Shown here: positions 1-5,409 of the stretch, piece by piece | Layout: each line of letters begins with the position of its first letter | Numbering within the stretch: the first letter of the stretch is position 1 | Assembly: GCA_029062075.1 (NCBI GenBank) | Contig: JAIDQW010000522.1 | Location: 1 to 6,488, forward strand | Direction: 5' to 3' | Source of the DNA: Paramuribaculum sp. | GTDB taxonomy: Bacteria > Bacteroidota > Bacteroidia > Bacteroidales > Muribaculaceae | Length of the DNA: 6,488 bases | The notes under the pieces: model-generated | What the model saw: only the letters and a program-made list of their open reading frames with translations | What the model was told of the DNA's origin: nothing | The model's database searches: none | Position numbers and translations under genes: made by a program

Positions 1-4
1 TTTT

Positions 5-49
5 TAACATGTGTTAAGTAACGTATTTGTAACATATCCTTATATGTTA
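5..49. repeat. Two AT-rich inverted repeats sharing a TAACAT half-site
   Basis: TAACATAT at 30-37 and ATATGTTA at 42-49 form a perfect 8-bp inverted repeat around the 4-base spacer CCTT. A shorter one, TAACA (5-9) and TGTTA (12-16), lies just before it. A T-run follows at 56-60, so the larger repeat could be a weak AT-only terminator for a gene left of the window. It could equally be an operator for a dimeric regulator, because the same half-site occurs twice. No GC pairs strengthen the stem beyond one C-G pair per arm. The match is plain in the sequence, but its function is unknown. Confidence 0.35.
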
Positions 50-149
50 GTTCAATTTTTATGACGGCACGTAAATTGGATACCTAACAGAAGGCTCGCT
101 TTCGTTTCTAAAAAATAATTAAATGGAACAACAGTCAAATAGAGATGAA

Positions 150-179
150 TTGTTTAGACAATGAGAATTAGTATTTTTG
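150..179 (+). promoter_or_regulatory. Possible Bacteroidota promoter near the yqgE start
   Basis: TTG at 150-152, a 19-base spacer and TATTTTTG at 172-179 fit the Bacteroidota housekeeping consensus (TTG, 19-21 bases, TAnnTTTG). Transcription would begin at about 183-187, on top of the ATG at 185. It is then either a promoter for a nearly leaderless mRNA or a chance match in AT-rich DNA. No other TAnnTTTG box was found on the + strand between 1 and 171. Confidence 0.3.
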
Positions 180-184
180 TGAGT

Positions 185-787
185 ATGACTGATATTAATG
201 ACAAATTATTCAATATAAATATTCCCGGTGAAAAGCCTGCTGCCGGACAATTGCTTATTGCAGAACCCTTTTTGCGTGATCAGTATTTCACCCACTCGGT
301 TATTTGTCTCATTGAGTACGAGGAGAGTGGCACAGCCATGGGTATTGTTATGAATCACTCTACAAATTACGCACTTCAGGAGCTTATTTCTGAAATTAGT
401 ATTGAGGAACCGGTAAGAGTATATTGCGGTGGACCGATGTCCTGCGACCGCCTTTACTATATACATACCCTTGGCGAAATAATTCCAGGTGGGAGAGAAA
501 TAAGCCCCGGGTTATTTATCGGTGGAGACTACAGCAGGATGATTGAATATGTAAACTCCGGTTATCCTATTGAAGGGTGTATAAGATTCTTTATAGGCTA
601 CAGCGGGTGGGGATGCCGACAGCTGGATGATGAGATGATGAGCAATACTTGGGTAGTTACACCCTCACCAAACGGAACTGAGCTTCTGACCGGGGACGGT
701 GATTCCTACTGGCATGCTGCTGTGAGACGCGCCGGTGAAAATTTGCGTGGATGGCTTTATCACCCTGTGAATCTCCACTCCAATTAA
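185..787 (+). CDS. yqgE: YqgE/AlgH family protein (DUF179, UPF0301)
   Basis: Conserved protein of the YqgE/AlgH family (PF02622), found across many bacteria without a settled biochemical role; the name AlgH comes from work on alginate regulation in Pseudomonas. No signal peptide or membrane segment is seen, so it is likely cytoplasmic. From the ATG at 185 it has 200 residues, the usual family length. Family landmarks, in order: GQLLIAEPFL (21-30), MGIVMN (52-57), a GGP turn (82-84) and GYSGWG (138-143) followed by QLDDEM. An in-frame ATG at 161 would add eight residues (MRISIFVS). I prefer 185 because about 20 residues before the G-x-(I/L)-L-I-(S/A)-E-P-F-L motif is what I recall for Bacteroides homologues, and a promoter-like sequence overlaps the extra codons. 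Neither start has a Shine-Dalgarno sequence. The gene is monocistronic and converges on rpsP. Confidence 0.88.
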   Translation: MTDINDKLFNINIPGEKPAAGQLLIAEPFLRDQYFTHSVICLIEYEESGTAMGIVMNHSTNYALQELISEISIEEPVRVYCGGPMSCDRLYYIHTLGEIIPGGREISPGLFIGGDYSRMIEYVNSGYPIEGCIRFFIGYSGWGCRQLDDEMMSNTWVVTPSPNGTELLTGDGDSYWHAAVRRAGENLRGWLYHPVNLHSN

Positions 788-839
788 AAGCTCATTGCAC
801 AAATAGTAAAATGAAAGTCCGAGGCATCGGTAAAAAAAT

Positions 840-878
840 ACGCCGAAAAAGGAATATCCTTTTCCGGCGTTGATTTTT
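840..878. terminator. Bidirectional intrinsic terminator between yqgE and rpsP
   Basis: ACGCCG (840-845) pairs with CGGCGT (865-870). After one A/C mismatch, AAAAGG (847-852) pairs with CCTTTT (858-863), closing a 5-base loop at 853-857. On the + strand the stem is followed by TTTTT at 874-878, ending yqgE transcription. On the - strand it is followed by seven consecutive T residues (complement of 832-838), ending rpsP. The - side has the better T-tract. The position between two convergent genes fits a shared terminator. Confidence 0.85.
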
Positions 879-899
879 CTTGCGATCGTTACGCGCCGA

Positions 900-1463
900 T
901 TACTCAGCTGCTTCAGCAGCAGGTGCCTCTTCAGCTGCGGGAGCTTCAGCAGCTTCAGCTTCAGCTTTAGCAGCGGCTTCAGCTTCAGCTTTAGCGGCAG
1001 CGATATCAGCTTTCTTTTTAGCTACGAGCTCAGCCTTAGCCTTGTTCTTAGCCTCTTCGTCAGCAAGACGCTGTTTTGCAGCGAGTTCCTTGGCATCAGC
1101 CATAGATGTTTTGAGAGCATCAACGGCAGCCTGTTTTTTGTTTTTCCAAGCCTCGAAACGACGCTGAGCTTCAGCTTCGTCAAATGCGCCCTTCTTTACG
1201 CCACCCTGGAGGTGCTTCATGAGAAGAACGCCTTCTTTAGAAAGGATGCTGCGAACAGTGTCGGTAGGCTGTGCGCCAACGTTAATCCAATACAAAGCCC
1301 GTTCGAAGTTCAATGTTATTGTAGCAGGATTAGTGTTCGGATTATAAGAACCTATCCTTTCAATAAATCTACCATCTCGTGGTGCCCTGCTATCGGCGAT
1401 AACAATAGGATAGAACGCATAGTTTTTGCGACCATGACGTTGCAGTCTAATTCTTGTTGCCAT
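900..1463 (-). CDS. rpsP: Small ribosomal subunit protein bS16 with long Ala/Lys/Glu-rich tail
   Basis: Protein bS16 of the 30S subunit, needed for small-subunit assembly. The core is recognisable from the first residues: [21 protein letters not shown], then [19 protein letters not shown] (about 24-42), which is the classic S16 signature, and [19 protein letters not shown] (about 56-74). The core ends near residue 85. Residues 90-187 form an extension rich in Ala, Glu and Lys, predicted to be highly helical, with two copies of AKAEAEAA at 157-164 and 165-172 and two of APAAE near the end. Many bacterial S16 proteins have only about 80-90 residues; tails of this kind are common in Bacteroidota, so the 187-residue length is normal for the phylum. 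The start is the ATG at 1461-1463, directly before the universal MATRIRL beginning. The gene has its own promoter and a strong terminator, and is not next to rimM or trmD here. Confidence 0.97.
   Translation of the reverse strand: MATRIRLQRHGRKNYAFYPIVIADSRAPRDGRFIERIGSYNPNTNPATITLNFERALYWINVGAQPTDTVRSILSKEGVLLMKHLQGGVKKGAFDEAEAQRRFEAWKNKKQAAVDALKTSMADAKELAAKQRLADEEAKNKAKAELVAKKKADIAAAKAEAEAAAKAEAEAAEAPAAEEAPAAEAAE
952..995. repeat. Exact 20-bp direct repeat, 24-bp period, in the rpsP tail
   Basis: The same 20 bases occur at 952-971 and 976-995, offset by 24 bases (8 codons), so the repeat preserves the reading frame. It encodes the two AKAEAEAA units of the bS16 tail. Identity at the DNA level, including codon choice, suggests recent duplication or slippage rather than only protein-level low complexity. 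Confidence 0.8.
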
Positions 1464-1508
1464 TAAAAAATTTGTTTAAGTTTTTGGTTTTGTATTGTTT
1501 TGCGGGCA

Positions 1509-1516
1509 CAAAGGTA
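1509..1516 (-). promoter_or_regulatory. rpsP promoter, -7 box TACCTTTG
   Basis: On the - strand TACCTTTG (1516 down to 1509) matches TAnnTTTG exactly and is followed by GTGCCCGC-like sequence, a context typical of strongly expressed Bacteroidota genes. I see no clear TTG 19-21 bases upstream. Transcription should start near 1502-1505, giving an A-rich leader of about 40 bases before the rpsP ATG with no Shine-Dalgarno, as usual in this phylum. Confidence 0.7.
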
Positions 1517-1560
1517 GTGTTTTTTTCTCATTCCACCGCTTTATGCTGATTTTTTTTGCT

Positions 1561-1589
1561 AAAAAACAGAATAAAATTGCATTATTTCT
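1561..1589 (-). terminator. Possible weak terminator after the thioredoxin-like gene
   Basis: Downstream of the stop at 1616, reading the - strand, AGA(A)ATAA (1589-1582) can pair with TTATTCT (1574-1568) with one bulged base, and GTTTTTT follows (1567-1561). The stem is almost all A-T, so it would be weak. The rest of the 152-base gap 1464-1615 holds the rpsP promoter and nothing else I recognise. Confidence 0.25.
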
Positions 1590-1615
1590 CAATATGACCG
1601 GTATTTTTCGGAGCC

Positions 1616-3073
1616 TCACTTCATTAATTCGTCCAGTTTTTCTTTCAGGGGAGAAAAATCCTCACTTTCGGCAAGAGAACCATCAAGAAGGGTTATAGTG
1701 CCATCGGGAGCTACAAAAGCGTATTGAGGAATCCACATTGAGGAATTATGTCCGAAGGTATCGTATATATCCATCTTCACGGCAGGATTCATGAGCAGGT
1801 GATCACCTATAAGGTTATTGAGCAATGCGATATTTCGCCATTTCTTTTCAATATCGTCTTGATCGTCAATTGAGATATACAATAACTGAATTCCTTTCTC
1901 TGCCGCATACTTCTGTAACGGTCCCACATGAGTAAAACTTTGGAGACAGGGTCTGCACCATGTTGCCCAAAGATCAATAAGGACAGGCTGACCCTTATAT
2001 GGTGCAAGAATATCAGCAACTGTAGCGATTTCAGAATTGTCCCTGAAATTGATACCCTCTCTTTCAGGCGGATTATTGAAAGCAATGTTACGCGATGCCT
2101 GCTCGTCAAGTAACGGAATCAACGAGCTATTAGGATATTCATCCTTAAACTGTTGAGTCAGAATGATCGCTCCGGGATTGTATAATCCTCTAAGACCATC
2201 CTCCAGCAACAATGTGCCTATTGCGGCTTCTGCAGCTTTTCCACTAAAAACAGAGTCACAATATTCTGCCTTAAGGAGTAAAAACTCATTTCCGGAAAGT
2301 TGTGATAAAGTATCACCCTTATTCACATATAACATATTTACGACAAGCATCTGCCAATAAGGGAACAACCCGGATGAAGGTGTTGACACATTTATATTCT
2401 TGATAAGTTCTTGGTATGTTTTATCCCATTCTTCATTGTCTGTGAAGCGGCTGTATTTGGTAAAAAATATAATATCCCTGTAAAAGGTTGCCATACCGTT
2501 GTAAGCATCCAACAACCAGGGAGCTGCATTTTTATAGCGAATGTTTACACTATCAATATAATTATCAAATTTTCCGAGTACCACATCAGGTATGGAGTCC
2601 GGTGCAAGATTCAGTTCATCCGGCACTATACCCGGTGCGATTAAAGAGAAGTATATATTGGAAAGGTTTTTCGTATTATCTGCAAGACCGAAATTATCCA
2701 TACCTCCCGCTCCGGAATTAATCTGAAACACTTCTTTAGCCATAGGATCAATCACCAGTTCTGAGATACCGGGCATAAGAAACATAGTTTGAGAAAGAAC
2801 CGGTAATTTTTTCGCAGGATCTTGTGCCTTTAGAGAGATAAATTCAACTCCGTCTGTAGGGAGAGATATTGTAAAGGTACTGTCAGAATCCATAACGACA
2901 GGATTACTCTCATTTACATAAACACCGTTATATGAACGGAAATAGCTCAACTCTCTTCCTCCAAGATTCTTGACTGACACTTTCAGCACAGCATCATTCT
3001 TTCCGGTAGCAGAAACGCAGAAAGGTAAAGCGACAGACACCAGTAATGACGTGATTGTAGTCCGTAATAACAT
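1616..3073 (-). CDS. Secreted TlpA-like thioredoxin-fold protein (DUF4369-like N-terminus)
   Basis: Predicted exported thiol-disulfide protein. Residues 1-22 look like a signal peptide (MLLRTT, hydrophobic stretch TSLLVSVALPFCVSA, likely cleavage after VSA). Cys19 is not in a good lipobox, so a soluble periplasmic protein is favoured over a lipoprotein. Residues about 25-120 are beta-rich and resemble the DUF4369 region common ahead of Bacteroidales thioredoxin domains. Residues about 120-340 are a helical linker region I do not recognise. The C-terminal domain (about 345-485) is TlpA/AhpC-TSA type: LIDLWATWCRPC with the active-site pair Cys373/Cys376, LLYISIDD (398-404) and a cis-proline region WIPQYAF (Pro449). 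At 485 residues it is much longer than a bare TlpA (about 160-200). It could act as a reductase in the periplasm; the partner is unknown. It has its own promoter just after the upstream gene and is probably monocistronic, though read-through from upstream is possible. Confidence 0.85.
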   Translation of the reverse strand: MLLRTTITSLLVSVALPFCVSATGKNDAVLKVSVKNLGGRELSYFRSYNGVYVNESNPVVMDSDSTFTISLPTDGVEFISLKAQDPAKKLPVLSQTMFLMPGISELVIDPMAKEVFQINSGAGGMDNFGLADNTKNLSNIYFSLIAPGIVPDELNLAPDSIPDVVLGKFDNYIDSVNIRYKNAAPWLLDAYNGMATFYRDIIFFTKYSRFTDNEEWDKTYQELIKNINVSTPSSGLFPYWQMLVVNMLYVNKGDTLSQLSGNEFLLLKAEYCDSVFSGKAAEAAIGTLLLEDGLRGLYNPGAIILTQQFKDEYPNSSLIPLLDEQASRNIAFNNPPEREGINFRDNSEIATVADILAPYKGQPVLIDLWATWCRPCLQSFTHVGPLQKYAAEKGIQLLYISIDDQDDIEKKWRNIALLNNLIGDHLLMNPAVKMDIYDTFGHNSSMWIPQYAFVAPDGTITLLDGSLAESEDFSPLKEKLDELMK

Positions 3074-3101
3074 AGTTATTTTGAATTCATGAATATGCCA
3101 C

Positions 3102-3131
3102 CAAATATATATATTTTTTTAATTCCTGCAA
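3102..3131 (-). promoter_or_regulatory. Promoter of the thioredoxin-like gene
   Basis: On the - strand TTG (3131-3129), a 19-base spacer and TATATTTG (3109-3102) match the Bacteroidota consensus at every fixed position. The -33 element begins 3 bases after the stop codon of the nucleotidyltransferase gene. The expected start is near 3096-3098, leaving a leader of about 25 bases. The -7 box lies inside a 14-bp AT palindrome (3103-3116), which may be accidental. No good terminator separates the upstream gene, so both read-through and independent transcription are possible. Confidence 0.65.
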
Positions 3132-3134
3132 TTA

Positions 3135-3872
3135 TTAAACAAAAGACTCTGATGCCTTTAGCAAATTCTCAGGCTTACCTATATCAAACCAACGGTAATC
3201 TTCACTCTGTACATATCCCCTTATATTTAGGTGTGCCGCATTTGCTGCATAAAATGGAGTGGTCGAAAAAACCGGTCCATGTTCTGCGGCATATATACGC
3301 AGGTGTGGTAATATCGTAGGACTCACCACCGAAATTCCCCCGAAAGCAAGAGGTGTTAAGTTTGTAGTTTCTAAGTTTTCAGGAATTGTTGTTCCGGAAT
3401 TCAGATTCTTCCAACCACGAAGCCGATTGTCAGAATCATATAGAAAAGTGCGGCTACTCCCGCGTTGCTGTGCAAGCAACGTCACATCAGCTTTTGAATG
3501 CTTGTGGGCGTCAACCATTTTTTCTATATGAAAATCGGTAAGAATATCGGCGTTGTGCACAATAAACGGCTCGTCACCTTCAAACCACTCTTGCGCCGCA
3601 AGAATTCCACCACCGGTGTCCAGAAGAGTATCTGATTCGTCACTTATATGTATCTGCACTCCGAAATTATCATTTGAGGAAAGATATTCTTTTATTTTTT
3701 CAGCAAAATGATGCACATTTATTACAAACTCCCCTACACCTATATCAATGAGATTCTCTATCACCCTACCGAGCATGGGCATCCCCCCTACCTCAACAAG
3801 AGCTTTTGGCATAGAATCAGTAAAGGGTTTTAATCGTGTGCCGAGTCCTGCGGCAAAAATCATGGCTTTCAT
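3135..3872 (-). CDS. MurU-like sugar-1-phosphate nucleotidylyltransferase
   Basis: Cytoplasmic NTP_transferase (GT-A fold) enzyme that joins a sugar 1-phosphate to a nucleotide, releasing pyrophosphate. The nucleotide-binding signature is at the N-terminus: FAAGLGTRLKPFTDSMPKAL (6-25), with Lys23 as the conserved catalytic lysine. Later come a GGGI turn (87-90), HNADIL (106-111) whose Asp109 should bind Mg, and a second metal-side motif, FDIGKPENL (229-237). Its 245 residues fit the short MurU/HddC/RfbA-like class without the C-terminal beta-helix of GlmU. It lies 9 bases downstream of an AmgK-like kinase in the same direction, so the pair is probably one transcript; this context favours MurU (MurNAc-1-phosphate uridylyltransferase of peptidoglycan recycling). 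A heptose- or mannose-1-phosphate guanylyltransferase cannot be excluded. Start is the ATG at 3870-3872; another in-frame ATG lies three codons in, but the first fits the family (MKAMIFAAGLG). Confidence 0.85.
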   Translation of the reverse strand: MKAMIFAAGLGTRLKPFTDSMPKALVEVGGMPMLGRVIENLIDIGVGEFVINVHHFAEKIKEYLSSNDNFGVQIHISDESDTLLDTGGGILAAQEWFEGDEPFIVHNADILTDFHIEKMVDAHKHSKADVTLLAQQRGSSRTFLYDSDNRLRGWKNLNSGTTIPENLETTNLTPLAFGGISVVSPTILPHLRIYAAEHGPVFSTTPFYAANAAHLNIRGYVQSEDYRWFDIGKPENLLKASESFV

Positions 3873-3881
3873 TATCTTTTT

Positions 3882-5300
3882 CTAAATAGTTTCGCTTATT
3901 TTTCTTTCGCGGTGAATCAGATGCACCTCTATGCCGAAACGCTCTTTTATATGTGAAGCGGTACGCTCAGCGCAATATACCGAACGATGTCTTCCACCGG
4001 TACAACCGAAGAACACATTCAGTGAGGTGAATCCACGAGCCATATAGCGTTCGATTGAATAATCAACCATACTCCATGCCGCTGAGAGAAAGTCCTTCAC
4101 CTCTCCCCTTTCTTCAAGAAATCTTATGACCGGTTCATCTCTACCGGTCAGTTGCTTATATTCGTCATATCTTCCGGGGTTATGAAGCGCCCTGCAGTCA
4201 AAAACAAATCCACCGCCATTGCCACTTTTATCTTCCGGCAGTCCCATCTTATATGAAAAGCTTCCAACGGTTACAATAAGCTGACCTGGCTGAGGTTCAA
4301 TTTTATAGAAAGACTTGCTTGATACCATTTTCTCCACAACCAGGCGCAGATGAGGCAAGTCCGGGAAACCACTGTTCAGGAGTTCTCTGAGATTGTCCAG
4401 AGCTGCCGGAATGCTTTTTATGAAATGCTCTTTTTTCTTTACCAACCCTAAAAAGCCATACGCCCCGAGTACCTGAAGGGTGCGCAGCAGTATGAACAGA
4501 GGCAACTGAGAAGTGAGCTTGGATTTAGAGGATGCAAGAACTGGAACCGAGGCTAAATAATGATTAAAAAGATGTTTTTTCAAATCGGCAGGAAAAGCCG
4601 CACGAGCCTGCCAGAGAAACGAAACAACATCATATAACCCGCACCCCTTACGAGCTCCCTGAAAATCAATAAAAACCGGGTGGAGTCCATTTTTGAGCAT
4701 AACGTTTCTGCTCTGACAATCACGCAAAATAATAGAATCCCTTCCACATGATTCAATCATATTGACAAATCTCTCAAAATCATTTTCAAGAAGATCCTCA
4801 TCAAATTCTATTCCAGCCGTTTTAAGAAATGAATATTTGAAATAATTGAGGTCCCATACAATTGCGCGTCGGTTCATCTCCGCTGTGGGATAGCACTTCG
4901 TGAAATCAAAACCTGAGAAACCGGCTGTATGAAATTGAGCAAGCTTGGTCATCACATTCTCAAGTATGGCAATATGAGCAGGTGTGTATTCTCCAGATAT
5001 TCTGCACTCTTCAAGAAAATCAAATAGCGAAACAGAACCGGCATAGGATTGCAGATAAGTCATATTATCTTCACTCACAGCGAGTACTTCCGGCACCGGC
5101 AAACCCATCTTTGCAAATTCGCGTGACATATAAATAAACGCCTTGTTTTCCGGTTCAGACACTCCTGCCGTACCGACACAACAGAGAGAACTGCCGGTCA
5201 AAAAGAAATATCGGCGTTCAGACCCGGCACCGGCTATTGGAATAATAGATTCCGGTTTTTCACCGGTTAAACAAGTAAATAAATCGCTTAGCTCTTGCAT
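3882..5300 (-). CDS. AmgK-like sugar kinase fused to a RapZ C-terminal domain
   Basis: Two-domain protein of 472 residues. Residues about 1-325 are an aminoglycoside-phosphotransferase-fold kinase (APH, PF01636). They hold the nucleotide-loop motif GAGSERRYF (24-32), the catalytic loop RDCQSRN (193-199; Asp194 as base, Asn199 for metal) and DFQ (212-214; Asp212 for Mg). The APH histidine of HxDxxxxN is Leu/Arg here, as I recall for AmgK-like proteins. Residues about 335-470 match the C-terminal domain of RapZ: SFSYKMGLP, FDCRALHNPG (367-376), LTGRDEPV, then GCTGGRHRSV (432-441) and HRE (463-465). The RapZ N-terminal P-loop ATPase domain is absent, the kinase taking its place. In E. coli this RapZ domain binds glucosamine-6-phosphate and the sRNAs GlmY/GlmZ; the basic RNA-binding tail is reduced here to RERK. 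Likely role: making a sugar 1-phosphate (MurNAc or GlcNAc) for the transferase 9 bases downstream, with sugar-phosphate control through the RapZ part. The domains are clear; substrate and control are inferred. Confidence 0.85.
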   Translation of the reverse strand: MQELSDLFTCLTGEKPESIIPIAGAGSERRYFFLTGSSLCCVGTAGVSEPENKAFIYMSREFAKMGLPVPEVLAVSEDNMTYLQSYAGSVSLFDFLEECRISGEYTPAHIAILENVMTKLAQFHTAGFSGFDFTKCYPTAEMNRRAIVWDLNYFKYSFLKTAGIEFDEDLLENDFERFVNMIESCGRDSIILRDCQSRNVMLKNGLHPVFIDFQGARKGCGLYDVVSFLWQARAAFPADLKKHLFNHYLASVPVLASSKSKLTSQLPLFILLRTLQVLGAYGFLGLVKKKEHFIKSIPAALDNLRELLNSGFPDLPHLRLVVEKMVSSKSFYKIEPQPGQLIVTVGSFSYKMGLPEDKSGNGGGFVFDCRALHNPGRYDEYKQLTGRDEPVIRFLEERGEVKDFLSAAWSMVDYSIERYMARGFTSLNVFFGCTGGRHRSVYCAERTASHIKERFGIEVHLIHRERKISETI

Positions 5301-5319
5301 AAAATGTGCTTATTTATGA

Positions 5320-5327
5320 CAAAGTTA
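5320..5327 (-). promoter_or_regulatory. Promoter of the kinase-nucleotidyltransferase pair, -7 box TAACTTTG
   Basis: On the - strand TAACTTTG (5327-5320) fits TAnnTTTG exactly, 19 bases before the kinase ATG (5300). The nearest upstream TTG (5354-5352) is 24 bases away, longer than the usual 19-21, so the -33 element is poor. The predicted leader is about 13-15 bases. Confidence 0.6.
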
Positions 5328-5380
5328 TATTATTTCTTTATTTTTTTTGCGCAATTTCTCACTCTTTGCACTCATTTTAT

Positions 5381-5388
5381 TACTTTTG
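5381..5388 (+). promoter_or_regulatory. aroE promoter, -7 box TACTTTTG
   Basis: TACTTTTG at 5381-5388 fits TAnnTTTG and lies 21 bases before the aroE ATG, giving a leader of about 15 bases. No TTG stands 19-21 bases upstream. It is divergent from the kinase promoter at 5320-5327, and the two -7 boxes are 53 bases apart in a 109-base intergenic region. Confidence 0.6.
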
Positions 5389-5409
5389 CGAGTCACTAAA
5401 TGAATTTTT

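Noticed and set aside
206..466. Open frame of 86 residues on the - strand opposite yqgE
   Set aside because: Antisense shadow of a conserved gene, with no motif.
870..1466. Open frames of 198 and 95 residues on the + strand opposite rpsP
   Set aside because: They are Ser/Phe-rich and Ala-rich mirror images of the low-complexity rpsP tail; rpsP is certain, and the longer frame begins inside the terminator hairpin.
1495..1698. Open frame of 67 residues on the + strand across the rpsP promoter region
   Set aside because: It runs through the rpsP promoter into the 3' end of the thioredoxin-like gene and is compositionally a translation of T-rich noncoding DNA.
1807..2721. Several open frames of 60-100 residues overlapping the thioredoxin-like gene
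   Set aside because: No recognisable domain or promoter, all contained within a gene with signal peptide and CxxC motif.
3089..3531. Open frames of 76 and 90 residues on the + strand opposite the nucleotidyltransferase
   Set aside because: They lie across a gene with clear catalytic motifs and have no family resemblance.
4380..5300. Reading the kinase domain as an aminoglycoside resistance gene
   Set aside because: The APH fold is shared with sugar kinases; the RapZ fusion, the GSERRYF and RDxxSRN motifs and the adjacent MurU-like gene point to amino-sugar metabolism.
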